The position numbers were made by a program, and so were the translations under genes. 64,000 nucleotides of DNA, from assembly GCA_963691655.1 (NCBI GenBank), contig OY829329.1, positions 15,762,708 through 15,826,707 of the forward strand, given 5' to 3'. This stretch comes from Toxonevra muliebris (lineage: Eukaryota; Arthropoda; Insecta; Diptera; Pallopteridae). Of this stretch, positions 34,399 to 46,080 are shown piece after piece; within the stretch, counting starts at the first letter, position 1, and each line of letters begins with the position of its first letter. Under the pieces are notes generated by a model. It did no database searches and was not told where the DNA came from. It saw nothing but the letters and a program-made list of their open reading frames with translations.

Positions 34399-35960
34399 AC
34401 TCATATGATTTAGTTATGAAATGAAACTGAAACCAGCTGCTTTCATTTAAGAAAACTCAAAACATTTCAATTGAAAAACAAAGTGTTTGCTAATTTTTTC
34501 GAACATATTTATTTAAATTAGGTTTTTCTTTTTTCACGCACTAACATTTCAGTGAAATATTTGAGAAATTTTCACTTTTCATTTCTTTCAAGTAGCGCAG
34601 ACATTGCTTAGAATCAACCAACCGCACTCAGTCCGGCCCCATTCATCAATCACACATCAACCAACAACATATAGTTCGACAATCCTCCCGACAAGATGAG
34701 ATGAGCGGAGCGTGTTTGTCACTTCAAACATTTTCGAATACATTTGACATTGAAATTGAAATGACAAGAATGTTTTTCAATTTAATACAAAAAAAAAAAA
34801 AAAATAGTAGAACGCAAACACACACACACAAAATGTTTTCTGTCACATTGTAGCAATTTTGTTGTTTTTTTTTTGCATTTTCACTTTAGTAAATTTTTGC
34901 ATCCATTTTGCACTGAAAATGTCAGTCATCATGAAGAATTTTCCCCTATTTTGTTTTTCTGTCAGCGTTTTTCTTCGGTTTTTTTTGCTTACTTTTGTTG
35001 AAGCAGCCATGCAAACAATTCAGGAAAAATTGCGGAAAAGTGAAAAGTTCATGTGCGATGTTGTTAATCATTTTCTACTTTACTTTGAGTGGACTGAATA
35101 GGAAAGAAAGAGGAAAGAAAGAGAACGAAACTATGCAGTAAAAATTAAAAAAAAAAACGAAAAACCAAAAACTTGGCAGCATTTTAAAACGATTTTTTTT
35201 TTGTTTTCAGTTAATGCTTTGTATTTTCTCGCGCTTTGTCAGATCCAAAAAAGAACATACCTCAGCAATTAAGAACTGTCAACAGTCGGTATACAACATT
35301 TTTTGAATATTTTTACAAATACCAAGTAAATATATATGAAAAAACTCAGACAGCTCAGTCAATTAAATTGAATATGGTGAAAGTTATTTGGCAAAACATA
35401 AATGAAATAGTGGAAAAAAAGAAATGAGTTATATAGCTATAGAAATTGCAACCCTGTGTCAAATTTATAGCGTCATCTAGTGGCAAACATCAATAAGCGA
35501 GTTCCAGAACAACAGAAAATAGGAAAGTATTAAATGCTCATAAGAATTTGGTGGAAATGAAAACTTGAGAAAGAAGTAGAAAAATCTGGCAAAAACATGG
35601 AGCGGAAGGATGATGAAAATTTCAAAAAAAAAAAATCTAAGAAATAACGACTGCTTGCCGCCAACGAGCAAACGTATCAGACGGGTATAACAAGTCAATG
35701 CTCAACTTTAAAATGCGTTTTTCTCGAAACCATGTTTTCGCTGACAAAAATCTTTTAACAACCACTGAACCGATTGATTTAAAATTTGTTGTGGTTTTTA
35801 TTTAGGGGAGACGGGGGTATGTGGACCGCATTTTCATTTTGACTAAAAAATACCAAAAAAATAACTTTTTCTAAAAATTGCAAAGCTTGAATTTGTAGTA
35901 AGAGAAATAATCTCTTTTTGGGTCGCACCATTTCGATCAAATTGTATTAAAGATATATAC
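34399..35960. other. AT-rich non-coding stretch
   Basis: No gene recognised. A CACACA run lies at about 34818-34830 and poly-A/T tracts are frequent. The frames 34859-35101, 35236-35427 and 35477-35698 lack domains; the first two are plausible only as chance ORFs in AT-rich DNA. A motif GGGGAGACGGGGGTATGTGGACC near 35805 resembles the ends of some repeats but has no partner here. Confidence 0.5.
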
Positions 35961-35964
35961 AAGT

Positions 35965-35974
35965 TATATCAGTT
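35965..35974. repeat. Left target duplication of LINE E
   Basis: TATATCAGTT, repeated exactly at 36432-36441. Confidence 0.8.
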
Positions 35975-36431
35975 ATATCAAAAAGATCCAGGGTAGCGGA
36001 GCATACCTGTGGTATTACCAGGCTAACATGGACTACAGCTACTCAACCTTAGCAGAAACTCCATCAGCATTACGACTTCGGTGCTCACGGGACACTGCAT
36101 AATGGGGAGACATGCTGCACGACTAGGACTGCCATTGAATGACTTCTGTCGAGGCTGCGGCTCTGAGGAGGAGGAAGAAACAGTCCTCCATTTCATGTGC
36201 GAATGCCCATCCCTGGCCAGGAGGAGACTAAAACTTCTAAGCTCACCTTTCTTCACAAGTCTGTCCGAGCTAGAATCCGTAAATATTAAGGACATAGCTA
36301 GATTCATTATGGAATCCTCATGGTTCTCCAATCCGTAAATGGGGGAGTCGCGCCGTATCACAATGAGCCTAAATGTGCTTAAGTGTGCTTTAAAGCAGAA
36401 TGCTGCCACTCCACTTCAACCTAACCTAACC
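35975..36431 (+). mobile_element. LINE E, 457-bp 3' end with target duplication
   Basis: This is a 5'-truncated insertion. The frame 36081-36338 encodes the ORF2 C-terminus: HCIMGRHAARLGLPLNDFCR, a CRGC...HFMCEC cysteine/histidine motif, and LARRRLKLLSS, ending at a stop at 36336-36338. The 3'UTR (GTATCACAATGAGCC, CTTAAGTGTGC, GCCACTCCACTTCAACC) ends in CCTAACCTAACC. A 10-bp duplication flanks it. The 3'UTR is shared with the SINE at 16214-16525 and the tail word with the LINE at 5005-7760. Confidence 0.9.
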
Positions 36432-36441
36432 TATATCAGTT
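36432..36441. repeat. Right target duplication of LINE E
   Basis: Exact copy of 35965-35974. Confidence 0.8.
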
Positions 36442-36756
36442 GGAGCAAAAATAAAGTTTTTTGCGATTTTGAAAAATCTCGGGGAATTACGAACCACTTT
36501 GAAAATCCATTAAAAATGGAAAAATGTGTTAGAAAAACTTTATTTTCGTTTGAAAATGACAAAAAATCGATTATTAAAGAGAAACAAAGTGAAATGAAGT
36601 GAAACATGGCAATGAAAATCAGTCCGAAACGCAATGTACGTAAGTCCAGTAACTTGCAGTCATTCCGGCGCATGCCAAGTAAATAGTTCGATCGTACACC
36701 TTGCAGTGGATGTAATTTTGGCGTTTATCATTTTTGGCATATATTTTTCTAACAAA

Positions 36757-37370
36757 TCATGCAGAAATCGATATCTTCTTCCACCTCACAATCAGTTGAA
36801 GACAGTTGTTTCTTCTGTAGTGCCTTCGGTTTTCCACTGATACTTCAACGCCTTGGTTCTCCAATCTCTTTCGCTTCTTATCAGCCTTCGCACGAAGCTC
36901 AGTTACAGCCTCTGGCGATGTCAAAACGGTCGATTTCATTAGCTTAAGGCCACGATTCGATTTAATGGCTGGTGTACCAAGTTTCAATGGTTCATCTGCA
37001 TCTCGAAGATCTTCTGCCGGAAGGTTCTCCAACACTCGTTGAAGCTGCACTGTTTTTTGAAGATTCGGATGTTGTCACTTCTTTATGTGCAGCGGTTGAT
37101 ATGTCATCGCCAGACACAATAATACGACGCTGGTTATTGGCCATGTGGATCGAACGGAAAAATGTGTGCCGCTTCAAATTCGGCCTTGATGTTTTTCGGC
37201 ATGACGGTAGAATTGAGGCATTGATCGACAATGAACGGCACATGTTGCAAATCAAAAATGATATGCATCGAATACACGACGCTAGCTTGTCAAATGACAA
37301 GAACTGAGTGATCCGTAATCCCCCGACAAAAAGTGGTACGTAATTCCTCGAACGCTGTTTTTTACAATAT
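36757..37370 (-). pseudogene. pogo/Jerky-like DDE transposase relic (C-terminal part)
   Basis: The minus strand reads KTAFEELRTTF..., then FDLQHVPFIVDQCLNSTVM leading into PKNIKAEFEAAHIFPFDPHG at about 37150-37210, then a stop and frameshifts. The PxNIxxGFxxxGIxPFx pattern closes the DDE domain of pogo/Tigger/Jerky-type transposases. The following frame (36757-37050) has LPAEDLRDADEPLKLGTPAI, GLKLMKSTVLTSPEAVTELR and KADKKRKRLEN. This resembles the usual LTxTPexxxL plus basic region after the DDE domain. The DNA-binding and catalytic parts are absent. I found no terminal repeats. A domesticated gene exon is possible but unlikely given the broken frame. Confidence 0.6.
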
Positions 37371-39036
37371 GGCAGCATAAGAGTAGTACAATGCAAACTT
37401 CATGCAAAATTTCTTGTCTGTTTTGAAGGCTTATAGTTCCACGAATATTATGAGCATATTTACCTGAGCTGGTTCACGAAAAATGTGTTTAAATTAAACG
37501 AAACACAAAGTGATAAAAAAAATTATAGAAGCATCACATATTTATTTGCTATTGAAGCAATGTAAAAGTGCGTTTACACAAGTCCAGTACTGAAGGGAAA
37601 ATTAGCTTACAAGAGGCAAGCTGATGACAGTTATTTGCAGCTGTCAACCACTGACGCCCATTCTCTTAGGTAACAATTCCAAACTTTTAATTCGGTTATT
37701 TTTTTTAAAGAAATTTAAATTTACTTAAATATATTAAAATCGGTGCAATAGTTTTTGACAAAACGTATTTCGGGTCACCAGTGACCAATGGTTTCGAAAG
37801 GGTTAATAAGTCATCATGACGTCAGCAAGACAAGACTCAGGTTTAACATATCCTTTTTTGATCTCTTTCACCTACTTCGTTTAATGCTGTCTCTGGCTAT
37901 TGAAACTACTGTAATTATAACGGCCTGAATGGAGCGAGCCTTGAAAAACCAATGTACTACAGGTGTTGTGTAAGATCAACTTAGCATTTCACTAACCATT
38001 AGGATTTAAATTTTTAATTCAGCCTCCCAGAAAAATCCATTAATCAACAACATTTCAACAGCAACAAACAACATGTTCCAAGTTTCATTTTAACATATTT
38101 ATTTTTATTAGACAAGGCTAGTATGATTCATGCTAAGCTGTTCGTTGAAATATGATATTCTAACATTTCTACTTAAAAACTCGTCTATATTTCATTTTAT
38201 GCATAATAACTACATATTTATTTATTTGTGATATATCAAATTTCCTCTATAATATATTAAAATAGCTATCTAAAATTTTTATATATCGATAACACACGAT
38301 ATTCAACACGACAGTTCAAGGAAAGAGATTTATGTATTTTCACATATGAATATTATCGTTATTTTTATATTTGTTTGCATTTATTCAGACAACAGCAGTG
38401 GTAGCAGCAACAATAATAATAATAACAACAACAAAAACAACAACATTGTGTTTGCTTATGTCAACTTCAACTATCCCTTTGCCACCATCGCATTGCATCG
38501 AATGTTTTCATTTATTTTCATTTTTATTTTCCTTTTATTTTTGAACATTTCTTCAAAGTGTTGACAGCAGTCATCAATCAAGCGAACAAACTTTTGACAT
38601 GTCAAATGAATGAATTACAACAATAACAACACACACCGAATAGGGAAATGATGGAAAAAAGAAATAATAAAGAGAAAAATAATTTGCGTGTCATATAAAC
38701 GAAAGCATACATATTTACAAAACAGAGCGACAGACAGTCAGAAAAAGCCCAAACAAAAATAAAACTAAATAAAAAAAGGAAAAAAAACGAATTCCTCAAA
38801 AAAGAAAAACCGCACTGTCAAACGGTAGCAATATGGCAATCAATTTTATTGCGCCGCACAGTGGGTTGAATAAGAAATTTAGTTGGGATTAAGATTAAGC
38901 AAAAAACAGATGATTCAGATGACGAATTTATATACTGACCTCAACACAGATGACAAAAAATTCAACTGAATTTGCTACAATAACAACAACCATACTTTTC
39001 AGTTCACCTTCATTTTCGATTTTCCATGTCCTAATG
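37371..39036. other. Non-coding stretch with one MITE end
   Basis: At about 37680-37804 on the minus strand, TTAACCCTTTCGAAACCATT and GGTCACTGGTGACC resemble the element starting at 59818. An AAT/AAC triplet run lies at about 38405-38440. The frames 38346-38564 and 38602-38799 are low-complexity. No gene recognised. Confidence 0.5.
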
Positions 39037-39473
39037 ATTACACTGTACAACAAACAGGGGGAAAAAAAATTTCTCAATTCTCATATGGTTTTTCTCGAGT
39101 TGTTTTCGATGCTGTTCCACGAATCTACGAAAATTTTACGATTTTCTATGATGATTTTTTTAAAAATGGTAAGGTAGGGGTACGTGGAAATTTTTTTTTT
39201 TTTTTTATTTCTTGTATTTTCTACATATTTAATGAGTTTTTATAACATTTTTAACAAAAAATGTTTTTTTCAAAAAATATTTTTTTTCGACCCAATTTTT
39301 ACAAAAAATTCATGGAGGGGAGTACATGGAAAACAAAATTTTATTTTCGATTATTTATGTTTTCTATACGTTTTATGAGTTTTAACAACGTTTTCAACAA
39401 AACAAATTTTTTTCCAAAAATATTTTTTTCAAAAAATTCATACGAGAACCAGAAATTTTTTGTTGACTAAAAT
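39037..39473 (+). mobile_element. CACTGTACAACA-type MITE, copy iii
   Basis: The left end ATTACACTGTACAACA is followed by AAATTTCTCAATTCTCATATG. The right end carries the inverse of AAATTTCTGGTTCTCGTATG and a degraded TTTTAGTCAACA terminus. The interior has GGTAAGGTAGGGGTACGTGG and TTTTCTACATATTTAATGA. Length about 437 bp. The frames 39184-39470 are shadows. Confidence 0.75.
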
Positions 39474-39839
39474 GGATTAAAAAAATTGTGAAAGGGTGGA
39501 ATTTTGACTTCGTTGTTTCTTTTAAAAATCTTTTTTATTCCGGGGCAACCGTCGTAATGTATAAGACATTTATCGAAGTGAGCAAGCTATTCCTAAACCC
39601 GTTCCTTCCACCCCCTCCACTTTAATGATTTATATGTGTGCTCTTCAAAGCCTCTGGATCTCATTTGAATCTGCTAGTGGTTTATATACTTTTCAAACCC
39701 ATTTTCACACAAATGAATTGCTGTACTTTTAGAACCTATGGATATGGAGTGACATCTTGACGCAGGTTCTGTTTCATTAAAAACTAACCTCAAAACAGAT
39801 TACTTAAACTAAAAGCTGTGCTTAAGGTAGAATAGGAAA

Positions 39840-41150
39840 GTGATCTTTTTTAGAAATCTATGCCGAAGAATTATTTAAGTTGGGTTGCTGTTGGAAATTT
39901 CCTCGTTAAAATATCTTTGACTCTCCTAATCTCTATGTCTACTGACTCGGTTAGTGAATTTCAGGCAGAACTACTGGGGTACAATAAAGAAAATAAGCAG
40001 ATAATTTTGAGGAAAATCGGCTTGAAGACGCAACATGCTGGACACAGACTTTTCGTTGTACAAATCTACATCGATAGATCCAAGATTGATGGTTTCTACA
40101 CAAAGCATTTTTAACTTGGAAATGACTATCGTGTTTCTAGTTGAACTACATACTGAACTAATGCGACAGAGAAATTTCTTCAGAGCTAGGCAAGTAAAGC
40201 TACCGTCACAGATGCTCAATCTGTTATCAAGGAATTATAAAAACTACTTAATAACCAGTTTGAACTTCAGGAATAGCAGGGATGTGGGAGTGACGAGCCT
40301 TTTATATGAAAGTCTACACCAATGGCTCCAAGATGGATTGCGAAGCTGGTGGCGGTTTACACTCCATGTCCTTAAAATTCTCCAAAACTTAATATGTATT
40401 TGACTCGACTAGTTCAGTTTGAACCACGATAAAGCAAGCAAGTAAAACGGCAAATAATTTCATTCAGATCAGCACTAGCTACAGATAAATCTAGGACATT
40501 ATACTCATCGCCAAGCAGATCTGGGATAGGGATCAATTTTTTCGTCTCTTAAAATGTGTCTAGCCATCGGTATTAACCCAAAAGACCCTACCCCCCTCCC
40601 CCGCTTTGGATCCACTAGTTTACTCATCAATAATATCTTCCTAATTCCTAAATGAATGGTAAAAAAGGGCCTGCCACTCTAAGTCTCACTATTATTTATT
40701 ATTTTTATATGAGCTCCGGGTCATAGGAAAAATGAAAGTAAAAAATGGACGAATAGGCTAGAGAAGGATCAACCACAGACATTTTCCAGATAAAATTAAT
40801 TTAAGTTCCTCTGCGCAAAGTTAGGATGGACATATGATCTCAGAATCTGTATACCGGAGACTGACTGACCTTGCAAGAATCATTCATTTTTTATGCGTTT
40901 GTGCAACTTTGGGAGGAATAAGGTTTCGACCTTCTGAAAGACATCGAAGAGACCTCGAGGTTGTAGGTTGGAAATTAACTCTTTTAGGGGTTCCGGGCCG
41001 TAAAAGCAATGGTGATAATGAAGAAATGGGCGAATAAACTGGATAAGGACCAAACTTATGCATTTCATCGGCGAGTTTAGTTTCAGGCCGAATATATTTT
41101 CTTACTACCCAGCAGAATCCGCAAATCGATAATTGAACAGACTCTTATTA
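39840..41150 (+). mobile_element. Scrambled LINE relics with repeated RNase H pieces
   Basis: RNase H start-like peptides occur twice: IYIDRSKIDGFYT near 40065-40105 and VKVYTNGSKMDCEAGGGLHS near 40305-40365. Later RNase H pieces also occur twice, VPGHKDIEGNEKVDEWA-like near 40705-40770 (in mixed frames) and VPGRKSNGDNEEMGE near 40990-41034. A C-terminal piece, HFLCVCATLGGIRFR, lies at about 40884-40928. The order implies two truncated copies or an internal duplication. All are heavily decayed. The open frames 39860-40114, 40035-40403 and 40834-41037 are fragments. Confidence 0.6.
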
Positions 41151-42520
41151 TGTGCCGCAGTTAAGAAAACCTTCGCCGATTTATAACCTAACTAGGGACA
41201 GACCTAACTAGGAACAGAAAATGTATTGCCTGATTAATTAATAATGCAATGACGAGAAGCAAATCCTCGACCACTCTCTATGTAAACTAAACTGAGGGCA
41301 TGGTATCAAAAAAAGTTAAATTCCACTTAGATTCACCATTCGTTCCACGGTGCGCGGCACTAGCGCTATATATCAAAAGAAGAAGTAGCGAGAGAAAAAT
41401 TCGATAAAGCAGCAGCCATGTTAAATGTCAGTTTGATAAGATTGATAAGTAAACATTTTGAGTGTTGAATTATATTTAATTTTTAGAGAGAGAGCGAGAG
41501 TGAGCCAAAAGTGATAGCAAGAGAGCGTGAGTGAAGACAAAGAAAGAGTGAACGCATTATTTCAACATGCAACAAGAGATGTGTCACTTAAATGTGACAT
41601 TTGAGCATTTTGTGAAAAGTGAAAAGCAGCAGCGTTATTTTATATAGATACAAAGATACAATATCTACCGCATATCTGGCGTATAAATCTCGTGTTGTTT
41701 ATCACACGTTAATTTTTTTTTTTTTTTTGGCACACCTACAATAAAATTGTCTTTGTGTTAAAAAAAAAAAATCGAAAAAAACAAAAATTCATTTGGCAAG
41801 AAGTACAAAGACATTAAGCCGATTAATCGTTTGTCAATTTCATTGACAGCGCTCTTAAAATGTGTTGTTGTCGCCTGTCACAGTAAAAATCGTGAAATTT
41901 TTTAAATTCATTCAATTCTTTGTTTATTTTCGAATTCATTACTTTTTTTATTTTGACTTTTAGCTGCGGGGTTTTCATTTTCTTTTGGGTTTTTTTGTTT
42001 ATATGTCAGCGCTATAATTTGATGCCAATAAAAATAATGGCACAATGGAATGATTTTCTATAAGAAAGTGTACGAAAATTTTTTAATAATTTTGTATTTG
42101 ATATAATTTTTTAACATATTGTTATTAGCACGAGTTTTTGAGTTGTCGTAGGTACTTAGAAACACGTGCTAGAGTGCCCTGACTAATTTAGCTGTCACCA
42201 GAATATATAATTTATCTTGAGTGTTTTCAGAACAGGTTTGCACATCTGTAAGAACAAGTGCAACTAGGAGATTAGAAGCCAACAGAGATTAAATTACCCC
42301 CACCGTATTCCGAAATAGAAAACCTTCCAGTTGAAGCATTTTCTTCCATTCGGCCAACAGTGAAGCGGCTAGGTTTTAATACATTTTTCCTGATTGGCGT
42401 ACAACTCAGTTTCTTCTCCTTATGTTCTGAAATGCCTGAAGGAGTTTCGTTTATCGAATGCGATCTCTTGCGTTGCTTTTTCGGTCTTTTAACGACTTCC
42501 CAGATTCATTAAAATATTTT
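41151..42520. other. Non-coding stretch, no gene seen
   Basis: AT-rich DNA with an AGAG-rich patch at about 41485-41550, poly-T at about 41714-41728 and poly-A at about 41760-41771. No open frame of note and no recognised repeat. Confidence 0.55.
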
Positions 42521-42524
42521 TCAA

Positions 42525-44730
42525 AGTTCAAATGTCCAAAGAGTGTAGTTCTTTAGCCAATTTGTTAGTCTTTGAAGGTTTCAGGTTCTACTGAATTCAA
42601 CTTCACAATTCGATCGTTGAAAGAGCTCAGTTCTTTAGCCAATTCATTAATCCTCGAAAGCTCTGCTCAGTTTAACTTCTAAAGCCAACATTCGAAAGGG
42701 CATGGTTCTTTAACCTATTTTCATTAATCCCTGAGGGTCCCAGGGCTTGCTAAGCTCAACTGCAGATTTCGCCCATCTAAACTATGTAGCTTTTTGTCAG
42801 TTTGTCAGGTTTGCTCAGTTTAACACAAAATTTCAACCATCAAAATCGCCTAATTCTTTAATCAATTCGTTAGTCCTTGAAGGTTTCAGATTTTGTTCAG
42901 TTTAACTCCAAAAATTAACCGTCGAAGGTCGCTTAGTTCTTTAGTCATTTCGTCCACCTGCGAAAGTTACAAGATTTTCCCCGTTTAGCTACAAAATTCA
43001 ACCTTTGAAAGGATCTAACTCGTTGACCAATTTGTTAGACCCCAAAGCCTTTAGATGTTGCTCAGTTTAACCTCAAAATTTGATAGTCAAAAGGGCTTAG
43101 TTCAGTAGTCAATTCGATAATTTCCCAATATTACAGTATTTGCTTAGTTTTCAAAATTCAACCAACGCAAGAGCTTAGTTCTGCAGTCTATTCTTCAAAG
43201 TTTTTGGTTTTTCTCCCTGAACTACAAAAATCGACCGTCAGAAAGATCTAGTTTATTAACCATTTTGTTAATTTCCAAAAGGTTTCAGATTTGGCTCAGC
43301 TTAATTTCAAAATTCGACCATCGAAAGGAAACAGTTTTAAGTTAATTCGTTAATCTCTGAATGTTACAATGCTCAGTTTAATTACAAAATTTGATGGTGA
43401 GAAAAACTTAGTTCCGTAGTCAATTGAACTCCAAAGTTTTCAGGCTTTGTCCAGTTTAATTTCAGAATTTGAACATCGAAAGGGACGTGTTTTTCACCAA
43501 ATTCGTTAATCTTTAAAGTTTGCAGCATTTTCTGAGCCCAATTAAAAATTTGACCGTTAGAAGAATTTAGTTGTTTTCAATCTCGAAGTTTTCAGTATCC
43601 GTCCAGTTTAATTTCAAAACTCGACCGTTGAAAAGGAATAGTTCGTCAATTTGTTAATCCCCAAAAATTTCAGATAATGCTCGAATTAATTTTAAAATTC
43701 GACCGTCAAAAGGGCCTTGCTCCTCACTCAATTCGTTAATTTTTAAAGATTACAGCATTTTCTCAGTCTAATTACAAAATTCAATCGTCAAAAAAATTTA
43801 GTTATTTTATGAATTGAGCTTCGAAGGTTCTGGGTTTCGACCAGTTTAATTTCAAAACTGGATCGTAGAAAAAGAGTAGTTCGTTTGAAAATTTATTAAT
43901 CGCCAAAAACTTTAAAAAAATGCTCAGTCTAATTCCGAAATTCGGCCGTCGAAACAATTTGTTAATTTTCAAAGGTTACAGCATTTGCTAGCTTAATCGG
44001 AAAATTTGGCAGACAAAAATAAACTCGGTTTCTCGCCAATTCAACCTCGAAGGCTCCAGGTTTTGCCCAATTTAATTTGAGAACTCGACTGCTGAAAAGG
44101 AAAGACTCGTTTGCTAATTTGTTAATCCCCAAACATTTCAGATAATGCTCGGTTTTATTTAAAAATTTGACCGTCAAAAGGACCTTGTTTTCCACTCAAT
44201 TCGTTAATTTGCAAAGGTTGCAGTGTTTGCTCAGCTTAATTACAAAATTTGACCGTTGAGAAGGAATAGTTCGTTTGATCTCCAAAGACTTCAGATAACC
44301 CTCAGCTTAATTTCAAAATTCGACAGTTCTTTGCTCGTTAATTTTCAAAAGTTAGAGCCTTTTTTTTAGGTTTCAGATAATACACAGCTGATATTCAAAA
44401 TTCGACCGTCAAAAGGGCATTGTTCCTCACTTAATTCATTAATTTTCAAAGGTTACAACATATGCTTAGTTTATTTACAAAATTTGGCGGCCAAAAGCAC
44501 TTGGCTTTCTAGCCAATGAAACCTCGACCGTTGAAAAGATATTGTTCGTTTTGGAATTTCTTGATCTCTAAAGATTTCAGAAAATCCTTAGTTTTTTTTC
44601 GAAATTCGACCGTCGAAAGTGACTAGTTCTTTAGTCAATACATTAATTTGAAAAGCTTTTAGGTTTTCCTCAGTTTAACTTCAAAGTTCGATGGTCAATT
44701 TGTTATTCCTCGAAATTTTTGACCTCTTTA
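42525..44730. repeat. Long degenerate satellite, period about 80 bp
   Basis: Roughly 27 imperfect units of the form AAAATTCGACCGTCGAAAGGG, TTAGTTCTTTAGTCAATTCG, TTAATCCTCGAAGGTTTCAG, TTTTGCTCAGTTTAACTTC. The CGACCGTCGAAA word recurs near 42609, 42690, 42770, 42830, 42908, 42987, 43075, 43155, 43227 and 43310, among others. It is unrelated to the satellites at 30640 and 48880. The frame 43962-44195 is a satellite translation. Confidence 0.9.
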
Positions 44731-46080
44731 TTAAAATAACTTATCCGCGGAGGAGATTTCAAGCTATCAGAATATTTATGACAACATTAATAGAAAAAAG
44801 CTTCGATTGTTAGCATGAATTATTGCAAATACACTACAAAACAAACTATAAATCTTAAGAAAATTCAGATATTTCAAGTTTTCAATAAAAATTTATAGTT
44901 ATTTGAATTTGAATTATGCATATTTTTTAACTAAGTATGCAGCATACGATTACGCATACATTTACTGATTGTATTGAGCATTTGCAATATGCCAAAGTGC
45001 AGCATAATATTTTGTAGTGTGACTGAGAAATAATGCCTTTTCCAATTAAGCATACTATTGACAAGTCATAAATAATGGCAAGCACACATATTCACACACT
45101 TGGTGCAATCAATTTTACCAAATAGTAAATTAAAAATTAAGAGTTCCAATTTCGAAACATATGCAGCTACACCTTCTATCTCCTACCACTCCTTACTACA
45201 GCTTGGACTTCTCTCTTTCTAAGCTTCTCATGGTGGATTTATTTTTCTTTTCTTTTTTTTTGCATCCTCCCAGCAATCAACGAGCATTAATATTCACCAA
45301 AACAATAAACAATGTACGCGATGCACGCTCAGCAGTGAGGCAAACATTGAATGCCTTCACAGCTCCGCTCCTAGTAACCATAGTGCGCGCTGTGCCAATA
45401 CAATGAGAGGCATGGAATAGGGGGTAAGCAGAGGTTGGGGTACTGGCAGAGGCGCACCACTGACAATATTTATTGCAAATGCAGTAATAAATTTCAAAAC
45501 ACCATTCGCTAAGCTCCACATGGGGTCTCAAAATTGAAGATAAATTTTAAGGCGGCAATTTATGATTTGTGAGCATAAGTGTTTCGCTGTTTGTGCCTGC
45601 CTGCCTGCCTGCCTGTGTGTGTGTGTGTATAATGTGTTGGTGTGTGCTTGTGTCTGTGTGTATGCATATTACAAGAAGAAATTTTATGCAACTAAACGTT
45701 GTGTACGCTGTGCTCACCGAAAGAAGAAAATCCTTTCATGGTGGCGGCATCATTATCACAATGTACACTGAGAGAAAATGCAAATGTAAAAATGCAACAA
45801 AATTAAAGACAATGTGGAAGTAGAAAGTGAAGAATAAGACGCAGAAGAAGGACAGCAACAGCAAACATAAACTAAACAAAAGGGCGCAAGTTTAACGGGA
45901 GCGAGCTCGAAGTAATGGTACCCTATAACTTTACGGTGGAAATCAAATTGGAAAGGTTGGATCAAAGTTTGAGAAGCCAGTTTTCAAGTTTTCGCACAAA
46001 GCTGACAATTTCCAACGGTGTAAATTTTTGAAGTTACTTCAGATCATACAAACCGATACCAGCGCTCTCTTTATTACAAA
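44731..46080. other. Non-coding stretch with CCTG/TG microsatellite
   Basis: No gene recognised. It includes a CCTG tetranucleotide run (about 45596-45614) followed by TG repeats to about 45660. The overlapping frames 45161-45531 and 45562-45965 lack domain motifs; several are cysteine/valine-rich translations of the TG repeat. Confidence 0.5.

Noticed and set aside
36023..36409. 128-residue minus-strand frame
   Set aside because: It is antisense to the LINE E ORF2 C-terminus, which carries the recognisable cysteine/histidine motif on the plus strand.
36637..37590. Terminal repeats of the pogo-like relic from the two AAGTCCAGTA words
   Set aside because: The words are in direct, not inverted, orientation and have no TA duplication around them.
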